Shown: positions 1-11,172, counted from the stretch's first letter. The stretch: DNA of 64,000 bases from Gongronella butleri (GCA_025201375.1 JAIWZP010000005.1:682001-746000), one strand, 5' to 3'. Notes: generated from the sequence alone by a model not told the origin. Numbers and translations: made by a program.

Positions 1-476
1 TGACGGAGCCTGGGGAGCTAGAAAGGCTTGCATTGTCGAGTAATGGGGACTGTGGCGGTATGGAGGGACCTTGGAAGGAACGTGGACGCGATGCTTCGTG
101 ATGATGGTTGTTGGATGACTGGGTATGCTGGAGAGAAATGGCCCCGCCGCCGGCCCGAATGGTCTTGATCATGTCACGCTCTTCCAAGAGCCTTTGCAAA
201 AGCACCGCTTTTTTCCCCGTTGCAGGCTTGCCTCTGCGCCGCAGCATCTCCTTTAACTCGGCAACAGTAATGTCCTCGAAATTCGTACGAACAAGTTGAT
301 CATCCATTTGCTTTTGCTGCTGCTCGGCATCCAATGGCGATGACGCGTTGGTCCGATGCACGCGTTGGATCTGAATGGGCATTGTGCGCGACGGAAAAGA
401 CGCACCTGGCGCTTGAGATGCATTCACCCCCGTATTTTGCCCCAATGACTGTGGCTGCTGTGATTGCTGTTGTTGT

Positions 477-517
<41 letters not shown>

Positions 518-1710
518 CTGTGGTGGTAGCGCCTGTGATGGCGACACGGGCGGCTGCGACAATGAGCTCGTCAGGCTGCTGGACAAAGGCGTCTTGACCC
601 CCTTTTTTGCTTTGGATGCTAAGCAGGGAAAATTGGGCGTGTCAATGACCAACTCTCTCTCTCTCTTTTTTTTGAACTCTTCTTTTCTTACCTTCTAGTT
701 TGTTTTCGAGGAGCTCCTGGTCCACGTGACCCTTTTCAAAGGAGACGGGAACAGAGGACGAGGGTGCGTGGATGGGTGAGGCGGATGAGAAGGAATTGGT
801 GGGCTTTGGCTTTGCAATTTGCTTTTTTGCGTAATTGATACGGAAGCGTGCCTGGAGCTCGTTGAATCTACGCTGATGGTCGATTTCTGTGGGGACCGAG
901 GACGATGTTGGGCGATTGGCGGCGACGGCGGCGTCTGCAGCGGCATTGTTGATGGGAATGGGGCGGGAGGGCGGCTGCGACCGGCGTTCCTTGCGTTTGC
1001 CCTTGGCACCTGACTTTTCGTCGTCGTGCAGCGAAAACGACGAAAACGACTGCGCCTGTTGGCTCTGTTGCAGACTGGAGGATTGCTGCTGTTGCTGCTG
1101 TTGCTGTTGTTGCTGTTGTTGCTGTTGTTGCGAATGGAAGGGTTGCTGGAGCGATTCTTGCGAAAATGGCGATGGTTGTTGTTGTTGTTGTTGAAGAGCC
1201 GGGTCTTGTTGCAGTTGCATGGCAACCATGGACGACGGATCCATCGATTGGTCAAGCATGGCCGACAGATTGGAGCGCATTTGCGTGTCGTCATCCTCAT
1301 TGTGTTGGCGCTTGGCATCGTTTTCGTGCAACAGATGCTGCTGCAACAAGAAATTCGGCTCGGCCAACAGGATGGCCTGCTCTTGTGCATCCGTCAACGC
1401 CGGCACTTGGCTATTGCTGTTACTGTTGCTGTGGCTGTGGCTGTGGCTGCTGCTGCTGCCACCACCATGGCCACTTTGGCCTTGTCGGTCCATCGACAAG
1501 AACAAATGATCATCCATGTCGTGCGGCATCATGGCTTGGAAATCCTGCCCAAGGAACGACGATGGCGGCATTGCATTGTCAAACCCCACAAACGACGCCA
1601 TATCGTCCAAATGCGACGATGGCTGGAACGAATGGCTAAACAGAGAATACTCTTGCCCCTGCGGGTCGTACAACCCGTGCAGCGCTTGATGCGGCTGCTG
1701 TTGTTGCTGC

Positions 1711-1745
<35 letters not shown>

Positions 1746-1841
1746 CTGGATAGCCATGGGCGACGTCAGCGGCTGTGAGGGCGACGACCCATACAAATAG
1801 TCGTCGCTGCGCGAAGAATGGTCATTGCTAAAAGGGTACAT
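1..1841 (-). CDS. SAP-domain, polyglutamine-rich nuclear protein (3' end beyond window)
   Basis: Two exons are visible: 1841-692 and 618 to the window edge, with a GTAAGA...TTAG intron at 691-619. About 589 residues are present and the C-terminus is missing. The start at 1841 (MYPFSNDHSS) follows T-rich leader DNA. Several glutamine runs encoded by mixed CAG/CAA occur near residues 35-55, in the middle, and again in exon 2. A basic amphipathic segment (QRRFNELQARFRINYAKK) lies near the end of exon 1. Around residues 490-530 there is a good SAP motif (ITVAELKEMLRRRGKPATGK then KAVLLQRLLEE), the helix-turn-helix DNA/RNA-binding fold of chromatin-associated proteins. From the family I infer nuclear DNA binding or transcriptional regulation. 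I do not recognise an orthologue, so no symbol is given. The intron placement is supported by frame continuity (phase 1). Confidence 0.75.
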
Positions 1842-2116
1842 ATGGCGAGAGACGCTATTGTAAAAGAAAACAAGGAGCGAAGAGTTGTGCGTGTGTGTGG
1901 TGTCGCGTAAAAAGTGCAAGGGGGTGTGTGGAAAAAAAAAGATAAGAATAAAAAAAAAAAAGACACTAAAACAAAAACAACGACCTTGCTTTTTTTTTTC
2001 GTTCGCATTCCAGCCTTTTTTTTTTTTCGCCCCCGCACGGCTGCACACTCCAGCCTATCACAATGGATAATGGGTCATGGACCCTTTTTTTTTTTTGTCA
2101 TTAGTACACATGGATT

Positions 2117-4216
2117 TTATTCAAGCACGGTTTGCAGCTGTCGCTGGCGCATTTCGCGCAGTGCCTGTTTCTTTTTCTTTTCAATCAATGCGAGCAGATC
2201 ACCATCGTCATCGGAATCGTCGTCATCATCGGAAAGCATCATCATTTCACTGGCTATGTGTGAGGTCGGGGTGGTCATGGACGTGGTGGTGGATGCTGGC
2301 GACGGCAATGGCTGCTGATGTTGCTGATGTTGTTGTTGTTGATGCGTGGGCACGGCAGGCGCCTTGATTTCCTCGAGCACCCTGGTGGGCACGTCATCGG
2401 CCGGCACAGGCAAAGGTGGCGGTACCACAGGCTGCTGCTGCTGTTGCTGTTGTTGCGAGTAATAATAGTCGTAATAGGCGGCATTGTTGCTGTTTTGGCC
2501 GGAGGGATGGCTGGGTTGATAATTGTTGTTGCTGGTTGCTTGGTGCGCGCCTTGTTGATAATTATTGTACGAATGGTCATAATACGCATAGGTGGCATTG
2601 GCATTGGCGGCATTGGCGGCCTGTTGTTGATTGAGTGACGGCTGCCTTTGGTGGTGGTGATGGTGTTGTTGCGGATAATAGGCATTGTTTGTAAGGAGAT
2701 CCGGGGTGGACGACGACCGATTGAGGTGATGATGTTGGTAAATGGGGGTGAGCGATGGAGGCATCATGTTGTTGTTGTTGTTGGATGATGTCATGCCAGT
2801 GCCCGCACCAGCAGACAGCCTCGTCAGATTCTCCAGCGAGTGCGTCGACTGGCGCGACGACATGGACCCGTACGAATGATGTGACATGGTCGAATTGGAC
2901 CGCACCACATCGCTCAATGGCGTCGCCGCTTGCTTATTGTTGTGATTGCTCTTTTGAGCCGAGGACGTTGAAAGCATCGAATATCGCTTCTCCTCCAATA
3001 AATCGTGGCCTCCATTGTCATCGTCGTCATCGTCGTCGTCGCTCAACATCGTCTCGCCAAACATCTCCACAAGCCCATCGTCGTCATCATCAATGGGAAT
3101 GTCTGCGCGCGGCCACGTCCCCACCACAAAGGGCATCTCCATCGTCGACGTCTGTGGCACCTTGCTCTTGGCCGTCGATAAAAGCACACGCAGCCGGATC
3201 TTGTAGTGGATGTGCAACGTCTTGTCCTTGAACCGGATCGTCGGCGGCGTCGACGTGGGAATCATCCATTGAAACGTCATCGACTGCGAAAAATTGTACG
3301 GCCCAATGATCTTGACGTCGTTCTTCATCGTCTTGAGCACATCCTCGGTCGACGACGTGTTTTTCTGCGTCCGGATCTCCACCGTGCGCACCATCTCCAC
3401 ATCCAGCGCATTCGCACGCGTGTACGGCTCAAAGTGGTTGATCACCATCTTTAACGGGATCGTCTCACCTGGAAAAGACATGGAGGTGAGATGGAGATGC
3501 CTTACTTTTTTTTTTTTTTTTTTTTTACCTCTTGTGTAGCCAAAGCGAGGAATGGCCATGGAAATCTGACACTTTTGATTGTACTTTATGCCCGGCAGCA
3601 ACACGTCCAGTGATTTCTCTTGCGCTTTGGCAAACGGTGCCGATGTGACATCAATCAATTCGAGAATCGGCACCGTGTAGTTCACTTTGGCGCACAGGGA
3701 TTCAGGCACCATTGGCCGGTCGTGCACAGCAACAAGTGTGTACTTGATCTTGGCCTTGCGCTTGTCAAACTAGAAATGGAATCAGCCAATGCATCCCCCT
3801 CCATTTTTTTTGTCATGATATACCTCCATGGTGCTCGGCAGGTCCTTGGGCACCTCAAACTCAAACGGAAAGCTGTGCTGCTTGGCGTCAAGCACAGCCG
3901 ACGACTTGTCGGCTGACACGGGTATCTGGCGAGTCTTGCGAAACAGCTCAATGGTCTCCTTATCCTTGACCTGCAGAAACACTTGCCCAACAAACCGAAC
4001 AATGATATGGTTTGTCTTGGTCGGGTTCTTGGGGTGTACCGTCACTATGCCTACGAGAATGCAAAAACAGTTGAGCTCATCAAGGTCAAAACGAAAAAAA
4101 AAAGTGAAAAACACGCCACCTTTGATAGTCTCGCCGGGAAAATAAAACTTTTCTTCATTGAGCCGGATATCAATGGCCTTGCTGCTCTTATTTCGGTTGC
4201 GAATATTGTTCCTCAT
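2117..4216 (-). CDS. Arrestin-domain protein (alpha-arrestin / ART-like trafficking adaptor)
   Basis: Four exons, 4216-4120, 4050-3824, 3769-3529 and 3468-2117, join in frame to 638 residues. Residues about 8-170 carry an arrestin N-terminal fold (DIRLNEEKFYFPGETIKGIV, then a strand-rich core with SAVLDAKQHSFPFEFEVP). About 175-335 form the arrestin C domain (VNYTVPILELIDV, PRFGYTRGETIPLKMVINH). The rest is low-complexity: aspartate runs, Q, N, H and Y-rich repeats, and a charged C-terminus (MLSDDDDDSDDD). Fungal alpha-arrestins recruit Rsp5-type ubiquitin ligases to plasma-membrane transporters. I did not find an unambiguous PPxY in the stretches read, so ligase recruitment is inference. All introns contain poly-T runs. 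The gene lies between a SAP-domain gene downstream and a CHORD-CS gene upstream on the same strand, with no sign of functional linkage. Confidence 0.88.
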
Positions 4217-4443
4217 GCACCCTTTTACACACCGAGAATAAAAAAAAAGGGTGCTAAAAAGAAAAAGAGAAAAAGTGAAAAAAGGCGCAACATCCATCGT
4301 ACTACCTGCCCTCCGCTCTTTTTGGACAGCCAATAGGCGCAGGGCGCTCAGGCACCACCCCCCCCCGTCTCGCTCCCATGCATGTGCTGTCTTTTTTTGA
4401 GAGAGGGAAATTGTAAAAAAAAATTGCTTTATTTTCTCTAAAT

Positions 4444-5678
4444 TCATTTCATGTGCAATGGCGCGTCCGCAGAGTAAAGCATCTAAAAAAAAAAAAAAAA
4501 AAAATGATTTCCATGCTCCAATGGCATCGCCAAATCGTTCCAACTTACCTCCTTGGCACCCACGGTACCCGCGCCGCCACTCACACCAAAGGTGGTCCAC
4601 GTCTTGACCTCGCTCGTGGGCTCAAGCGCCGCCCAAGAAATGCCGTCCGTCTTTTTCAGCGTGATTTCCACCTTGGTGGACAACACCTCATATGATGATG
4701 CAGCAACGTCAATGGTGTTGAACAGCGGGAATTGCTTCTTGTAGCGCTTTTGGTCCTTCATCTTGATGTCCACATCAAACGCTTGCGGCGAAAACGTCAC
4801 CTGCGTGTCCTCCTTGTTCTTGGCAAACAGGCTGACAATGACGCTGCCCTGCGTCTGGTACCAGTCCATGCGGCAATCCACCATCTCCTCCTGCGTGCTC
4901 TTTTTGCCCACAAAAAGATGCTTGCCCGCCGTGCATCCCTTGATTTTCAAGAATTCGTCAAATTCAAGCACCTTGCGCGCGCAGCAGCTCCACCCCTTGG
5001 ACCCTTCATGGAACACGGGCGCACCGGGGTGGTGCTGGCACACGGCCGCAGCACCATTGCCGCGATTCTCCGCATCAGACACGTACGTCACGCCACACCC
5101 GCGTCGCTTGCACGTGGTGCCCACCGCCACGGGTATCGATTCGTCATCCTCCTCCACCTCTTGCTTCTCGGCTTGCTTGGCCTCCTCTTGCTTGGTCACC
5201 GACGGATGCGGCTGCAATGGCGAATGCGACACGGGCGCAGCATCAGCAGCAGCAACAGCAGCAGGCGCACCATACACTTCAACACCGTCCTTGACCGTCG
5301 TCGCCGCCACCGTCGCCTCTTGCACCGTCGGCTTGACCGTTTCCACGGGCTGCTCGTCCGTGTGCTTGCCGTGCGTGCACCCAGGCAGAGCAAGAAACTC
5401 GTCAAAATCAGTCACACGCTTCTTGCAGCACGACCAACCCTTGAGACCTGCACAAAAAGTGGATGACGCGATCAGTTTCCAAGGGGGGAGCGGGGGATCG
5501 ATGACAAACTTTTTTACCTTCATGGAAAACGGGGGCGCCACTGTGAAATTGACACGCTAAAACAAGAAAAAAAATCAAAAGGCACACTCTCTCGCTTTTT
5601 TTTTCGGGCATTACCATTATCTTGATTGTCCGCAGGATCATAGTCCTTGCCACAGCCTTTACGAGTACACTTGACCAT
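4444..5678 (-). CDS. CHORD and CS domain co-chaperone (CHORDC1/RAR1-like)
   Basis: Four exons, 5678-5615, 5556-5518, 5447-4549 and 4482-4444, give 346 residues. CHORD-I spans about residues 4-63 (CTRKGCGKDYDP, HSGAPVFHEG, GWSCCKKRVTDFDEFL, PGCTHGKH) and CHORD-II about 147-211 with the same Cys/His pattern. Each is a zinc-binding module with invariant Cys and His. A CS (p23/SGT1-like) domain follows at about 222-310 (MDWYQTQGSVIVSLFAKN ... VEITLKKTDGISWAAL). The order CHORD-CHORD-CS is that of animal CHORDC1/morgana and fungal homologues, which bind HSP90 and modulate stress and centrosome functions. The last exon is only 13 codons (MLYSADAPLHMK) after a 20-T intron end. Its assignment is the least certain part, because read-through gives a poly-Phe tail instead. 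A 39-nt exon 2 interrupts CHORD-I. Confidence 0.9.
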
Positions 5679-6480
5679 GGTAATGAAAAAAGAGTCGAAA
5701 AAAGAGACGGGGGCAAAAAAAAATCGGACAGCGCCCTTTTAAAAAATTCTGGCAACTTCTTGCTGCCGGTCATTTTTGGCAATAATCCGCTCACTGCTGC
5801 GCTGCTGGGAATTTGCTGGAAATTTGTTGCCACCCAACACACACATGGTCCCCAGTGACGCGTTCTTTTGCAATGAAATATGCATGAGAACCATTCAACT
5901 TTTTACGGGAAAACACCTCGGATGAATGCGACACACGTGCTGCAGGTACTGTAGGCACAGTAGTTTTTTTTTTCTTTTCATGGAAAACTTAAGATGGTTT
6001 GATGAAAACAAGGGACATTTTGTTCAAATTTTGGCCCTGGCGTGATCATTTCATTGGCAAAATTATCGATGGATCGCCAACAAACTTTACCCACTTGCAT
6101 TATTTCAACGACGCGTACCTTTTTCAATAAATCATTAAATTCAGAGGTACCGGTAAACTTGACGGTGGTTGAGACGACCGCTATTGTTGCAAAATGTCAC
6201 CAACTCGCGGTCAGTATGATATTTTGCTATTAGGCACACAAAAGAACGGCTGTATTGCCATCAAATCTTGCCATCAGGTTGTTTCGGTGCGTCACTTTTT
6301 AAAAACCCCATTAAATACCAAAGACCGCTTGGCGCGATTTTTGACGTGCCGATTTTTCACAAAATGTCACAAATTCGGCACAATGTGGCAAATCATGGCT
6401 CGATCACCACAAAAAGCTCGTCACTTGGGCCATGTCAGCGCCCTTGTCAATGAATCATCAGTGAAAAGGCCGTGGTCAAC
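5679..6480. other. Intergenic, no supported gene
   Basis: This is the upstream region of the CHORD-CS gene. It is AT-rich and contains only short unsupported frames. I see no tRNA, clear promoter element or mobile-element terminus. Confidence 0.5.
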
Positions 6481-7480
6481 TGGCTCATTTGTCTGGATGA
6501 CTCCAAAATGTCGTTATTTTCACAAATTTAGCACTGGCTCTGAAATTTTTTCGTCCGTCGCGGTGAAACTGGGACCGATCCAAAGGGACGCACTCGCGTC
6601 TCATTTCTGGATTGTTTGCTCGCGCGATGGATGAACTTTGCGCGCCTGCAAAAGTCGATCAAACATTGGATAAATTTTCAATCTCAATTTTCTCGACAAC
6701 TGGAAACACAACCAACGGTGTTTTTAACGTGTCGAATGCAGCGGCTGAATATCTGTCGAATGAGACCAGTTTCACAAATGAATGGCTAAAACTCGCAGAG
6801 AAAATACACTTTTTCGACAAAATCTTTAATCGCGATTTGTTCGACAACGGTTTAGCCGACCCCCGATTTTCATTGCAGTTTTACTAACAAACAGGGGGCA
6901 AGGCATCTAATGGGATGACTTACAGCACGCTAGCTTGGGTTTGAGCTTTTTGCATCGGTCATTTCACCAGCCTGCATCCCACTCAGCGGTCAGCACACAA
7001 AAATAAGCAAACTAAAAAAATAAAAAACGCCACGCAATTTACGCACCTTAATTTGGAAGTGTCAACCCTTAAATTTTGCAAAAAAAATCTTGCTCAAAGT
7101 AAGCAATTTTCTCAGTCGATCGCCGTTCATGCGTCACTCTTTGGGCTTTTTTCTAAAGGTCGGGCGACCTGCCATTTTGTCTGCCTATCGCAAATTGTCG
7201 GATTTGCCTGTTTGGGACGCATTGATCACTCGGAGTTCGAAATTTCCCAAATTTGGCATTTTCTGAGATTGAAATGTGTGACCCCTGAGTGACCCCTGAA
7301 TTTTTCAAAAGTGATCGTAGCGCTTTCGCGTTTTAAGCTTTTTTGTAGCAAATTTTACGCCGAGTTCGATGCGGCTATTTTTGAGCGGGGTCAACCATGC
7401 AGATGAACAGTTGAATTCAAAATAGTACAAATACAGTAGGAGCTTTTTGGCAGTTTCAAGTGCAAAAAAAATCGTGCGGG
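6480..7480 (+). repeat. Dispersed repeat family A, copy 1
   Basis: The segment matches 34020-35060 in the same orientation over most of its length. Shared landmarks are GGCATCTAATGGGATG, TTAATTTGGAAGTGTCAAC, CTCAGTCGATC, GCATTGATCACTCGGAGTTC and GTGACCCCTGAGTGACCCC. Substitutions are scattered and no open frame is conserved between copies, so this is a non-coding dispersed repeat. Neither copy has recognisable terminal repeats. Related shorter pieces occur near 24050-24260 and 42940-43110. Confidence 0.75.
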
Positions 7481-7744
7481 ACCGTCGTGAACACTGGGTT
7501 GTTACAGTATAATACCGGTACAGTAGTTTATGCCGTGAGGCAACGCTCTACAGAGTTTCCACTGTTCATACGCGCGTCGTTGAAAAGTTTTTGCACGCAA
7601 AGAGGTTTTTTTCACCCGCGAATAAAAATGCAAATGCACGCAAACACCTTTCATTGGCGCGCACCGCATCATCAGTCCACGCAAACTTTACTCTCGATGG
7701 GCGCCAATTGAATTTTTAGGGCACGCGAAATTTATTTTTTTTAT

Positions 7745-8400
7745 TTTGACTTGGTTGCAAGATCCGGGCATGAATTTCGGGATTGAACAATTCAATTGCA
7801 TCCAAGGGAGGATTTTCATCGAACAGCAACGCGTATCGTACTTGTGGCTGTCATTTAGGCGCGCACGCGTTTGCTGTGCCTCGGGCGTCATGACCGGGGC
7901 AATGCAGGCGCGCCGCGGGGGGTGGCGTGGAGGCATCGACCTCAATGCCCAGTTTGAGCAATTCCTCGTCAAACGAGGAAAGGCTCTCACGGCGCTGTCG
8001 ATGCCTTGGCGATGGGCTGTGATGCATGATTCGGACAATGGTTCTTTATTTAGGGGGGTCAAGAAGGGGATAGGGGACGGTGCGGCAAACAGGGGAAATG
8101 ATCAGGTGAGGAAAAAAGGGGAAAAGGTGGAGGGAGAGAGGCTGCCCTAAATAGGCAGCCGAGGGTGGAGATTGATTGCCCAATCGGGCTTCCAAGTGTC
8201 AGCAGCGGAAGCTTGATTGTCAATTCCCAAAAAAAAAAAGGAAAACGAGAGCGCGGCCAAAGGAGTGGCACGCGCGAGGCAAACGAGACAAGGAAAGGCA
8301 TTCATGGGTGGCAAGCCAGAAAGGACAGAGTGACAGATCAAGGGCGGGTGATCATGGTGGTGTGGGGGGCGAGTGAGATTGGAAGCGAGCGATGCACTTA
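7745..8400. other. Interior of the Tc1-like remnant, no supported gene
   Basis: It contains a purine-rich stretch and an adenine run at 8400-8425. A short minus-strand reading of about 7900-8010 (ESLSSFDEELLKLGIEVDAS) looks protein-like but has no start, stop context or recognisable family. Confidence 0.35.
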
Positions 8401-8537
8401 AAAAAAAAAAAAAAAAAAAAAAAAAGGAAAAAGGGCCGAAAATGCATGGCGCATGTCGGGGACGCTGGGCGGATCCTGACAGTGGCGGTATTCTATCAAA
8501 GATGAGAAAAAGAGAGGAGTGAACCCAATTTTTTTTA

Positions 8538-9825
8538 ATGTCGAACGCCGTGCCAATGCCTCGAACGCCGGGCCAAAGGGTCGAACGCAGGTCAATGCCT
8601 CGAACGCCAGGCCAATGCCTCGAACGCCAGGCCAATGCCTCGAACGCCGGGCCAAGGGTCGAACGCCGGGCCAAGGGTCGAACGCCGGGCAATGCCTCGA
8701 ACGCCAGGCAAAGGGTCGAACGCCGAGCAAAGGGTCGAACGCCAGGCCAATGCCTCGAACGCCAGGCAAAGGGTCGAACGCCGGGCAAAGGGTCGAACGC
8801 CAGGCAAAGGGTCGAACGCCGGGCAAAGGGTCGAACGCCAGGCCAATGCCTCGAACGCCAGGCAAAGGGTCGAACGCCGGGCAATGGGTCGAACGCCAAG
8901 CAATGGGTCGAACGCCAGGCCAGTGCCTCGAACGCCAGGCAAAGGGTCGAACGCCAAGCAATGGGTCGAACGCCAGGCCAATGCCTCGAACGCCAGGCAA
9001 TGCCTCGAACGCCAGGCAAAGGGTCGAACGCCAGGCAATGCCTCGAACGCCAGGCAAAGGGTCGAACGCCAGGCAATGCCTCGAACGCCAGGCAAAGGGT
9101 CGAACGCCAGGCAAAAGGTCGAACGCCAGGCAATGCCTCGAACGCCAGGCAAAAGGTCGAACGCCGGGCAAAGGGTCGAACGCCAGGCAATGCCTCGAAC
9201 GCCAGGCAAAGGGTCGAACGCCAGGCAAAAGGTCGAACGCCAGGCAATGCCTCGAACGCCAGGCAAAGGGTCGAACGCCAGGCAATGCCTCGAACGCCAG
9301 GCAAAGGGTCGAACGCCGGGCAAAGGGTCGAACGCCAGGCCAATGCCTCGAACGCCAGGCCAATGCCTCGAACGCCAGGCAAAGGGTCGAACGCCGGGCA
9401 AAGGGTCGAACGCCAGGCAAAGGGTCGAACGCCAGGCAAAGGGTCGAACGCCAGGCAAAGGGTCGAACGCCAGGCCAATGCCTCGAACGCCAGGCAATGC
9501 CTCGAACGCCAGGCCATTGCCTCGAACGCCAGGCCATTGCCTCGAACGCCAGGTCAATGCCTCGAACGCGGAGGTTACACCTCGAACGTGGAGGTTACAC
9601 CTCGAACGTGGAGGTTACACCTCGAACGCGGAGCTTACACCTCGAACGCGGAGCTTACACCTCGAACGCGGAGCTTACACCTCGAACGCGGAGCTTACAT
9701 CTCGAACGCCGGGTCAATGCCTCGAACGCGGAGGTTACACCTCGAACGTCGGGTCAATGCCTCGAACGCGGAGGTTACACCTCGAACGCCGTGCCAAGGG
9801 GTCGAACGCGGTGTCAAAGGGTGGC
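8538..9825 (+). repeat. 19/20-bp minisatellite array
   Basis: About 65 tandem units each begin TCGAACGC. The main variants are TCGAACGCCAGGCAAAGGG, TCGAACGCCAGGCAATGCC and a 20-bp form with an extra C (GGCCAATGCC). From about 9565 the unit switches to 20-bp TCGAACGCGGAGGTTACACC and TCGAACGCGGAGCTTACACC before returning to the first type. Because 19 is not divisible by 3 and the units lack stops, several frames on both strands stay open for more than 300 codons. This is a consequence of the repeat, not evidence of a protein. Confidence 0.97.
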
Positions 9826-9943
9826 CGTGGTGGCGCATGGATTTTTACAGTAAATAAAGAGCCGCTAATAATCTCTCTTCTTTTTTTTTCTTTCACATTT
9901 TGAACTCGCACTTTGCATTTTTTTTATCTACCGTATTGTTATC

Positions 9944-10100
9944 ATGACACCACCTGGTACGCATAGTCTATCGCGTCCCGGTGATCTGGATTACTTGATA
10001 CCGCGGATGCGAGAGGTTGCCAAGACGGTGACGCGCCAGGACTGTGAGGAGTGGATCCGATAGTCTCACTTTCTTTGACCGCTGCCTCGCCAATGAATGA
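9944..10100 (+). pseudogene. Tc1-like DDE transposase C-terminal relic
   Basis: A short frame ends in REVAKTVTRQDCEEWIR and then hits TAG. The next frame continues SLTFFDRCLANE and a stop. Joined conceptually, this matches the way Tc1/mariner-like transposases of zygomycete fungi end (VTRQDCxxWIxHSxxFFxRCL, recalled from the family). A small indel at about 10061 separates the frames. The rest of the transposase has been lost or replaced by the minisatellite. It sits just inside the right inverted repeat, where a plus-strand transposase would end. Confidence 0.55.
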
Positions 10101-10453
10101 AGCCATACTCTAGTTTTTTTTTTTTTTGTACGAAATAAATATTCGCGTGCCCTAAAAATTCAATTGGCGCCCATCGAGAGTAGAATTTGCGTGGACTGAT
10201 GATGCGGTGCGTGCCAATGATAAACATTTGCGTGCAATTTATTTTTTATTTGCGGGTGAACAAATCCTCTTTGCCTGCAAAAACTTTTCAACTGCGCGCA
10301 AATGAACAGTGGAAACTCTGTATGGACATACTGTACTGTACTGTACTGTACAGTACTGTACAGTAGAGACATCATCATTCCATTCTTCTCCAGCTAAAAT
10401 TTCCGCGTACTTTAGATTATCTCACATTCTCGGGACAGTCCTGTTGTCAATCC

Positions 10454-10462
10454 GTTGTCAAT
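10454..10462 (+). repeat. Left target-site duplication of the MULE
   Basis: GTTGTCAAT lies directly before the left terminal repeat and is repeated perfectly at 15535-15543. Nine bases is the typical Mutator duplication length. The same nonamer also occurs at 10443-10451. Confidence 0.93.
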
Positions 10463-11172
10463 GGTGAAATTCAATTAGCCGTACCTCTACTTTTTTTTGG
10501 GGACTTTGCAAAAATTTAGTGATTTTCTCTCCCTTCTTATACCCATGATTCTTTGGATGCCCTTGGTTGTTTATTGTGTTGGCCTTGGTGCCCTTGGGTG
10601 TTTCCCTGGTCTGCTTGTCCATTGGCTTTTAACTCGGAGGCTGCCCAAGCACTATCAATTGAACCCCAATGCTCCAAAGTCGGTGTGGGATATTGTAGTC
10701 AAACGGCATGCTGCCAGTATGGTGATGCCTTTTTTTTTGCTGATGACTTTCTTCAAGGTTAGAGGAACACGATGCACTTTCCCTGGTCTCATTTGACCCA
10801 GCCATTGTGGAGATACACGCGATCAAAGATATTCAAAAAAAGAGGGGCAAATCTGGCCAAGTTGCTTTTTAATGCCCAGCGCCTGAGCCTAATTTGAAGA
10901 ATCGCGAAATTGGATTTCTTTTTTTGCTCTTTTTTTTGCCCTCAAGGCCTGTGTGTATGAATCAAACGACAAAAACGACGTTCCATGGCCTTCCTTGTGT
11001 TAAAGGACGCCGTCCTCAGGCTTGGTGGGCACGACGCTTGGCGGATCCAACAAGTAGTCAGTCAGGCAGGTATGACTTCAAAAAAAAAGAGGACACCGTC
11101 CATCCGAATCAACTCAATGACATCATAAAAATAAAGTCTATGCTATGCCACCCTTCTATTGGCTGCTGAATC
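10463..11172 (+). repeat. MULE left terminal inverted repeat
   Basis: The repeat is 710 bp and matches 15534-14825 in reverse complement. Weaker similarity continues inward to about 11230 (GGGGC-AACGCGG-AAACGGG-GACGCC). Hydrophobic frames inside it, such as 10497-10796, recur identically in the right repeat. This is expected from the DNA identity and does not demonstrate a gene. Confidence 0.95.

Larger units (their letters stand above)
7505..10358. mobile_element. Tc1/mariner-like transposon remnant with inverted ends
   Basis: An inverted repeat of roughly 180 bp (7549-7732 against 10139-10322) flanks this interval. Both ends include TCGATGGGCGCCAATTGAAT and TTTCCACTGTTCAT in opposite orientation. 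The outermost bases read TA|CAGT on the left and ACTG|TA on the right, the usual Tc1/mariner arrangement with a TA target. Inside are a decayed transposase C-terminus (9944-10100), a large minisatellite (8538-9825) and the unrelated 7745-8400 stretch. The right end is additionally expanded into ACTGT(A) repeats. No intact transposase remains, so the element is non-autonomous now. Element identity is inferred from the ends plus the relic. Confidence 0.6.

Noticed and set aside
1026..1778. Plus-strand leucine- and cysteine-run frames
   Set aside because: They are reverse reading of the glutamine runs of the SAP-domain gene.
8538..9825. CRISPR-like repeat array
   Set aside because: Units are contiguous with no unique spacers, and the genome is eukaryotic.
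8147..9903. Several open frames of 320-456 codons on both strands
   Set aside because: They are produced by a stop-free 19-bp tandem repeat. Frames overlap on both strands, and no splice, promoter or family evidence supports any one of them.
10497..10796. Hydrophobic 99-codon frame, identical at 15201-15500 on the other strand
   Set aside because: Both copies lie in the MULE inverted repeats. Identity follows from the DNA repeat, and there is no protein-level evidence.
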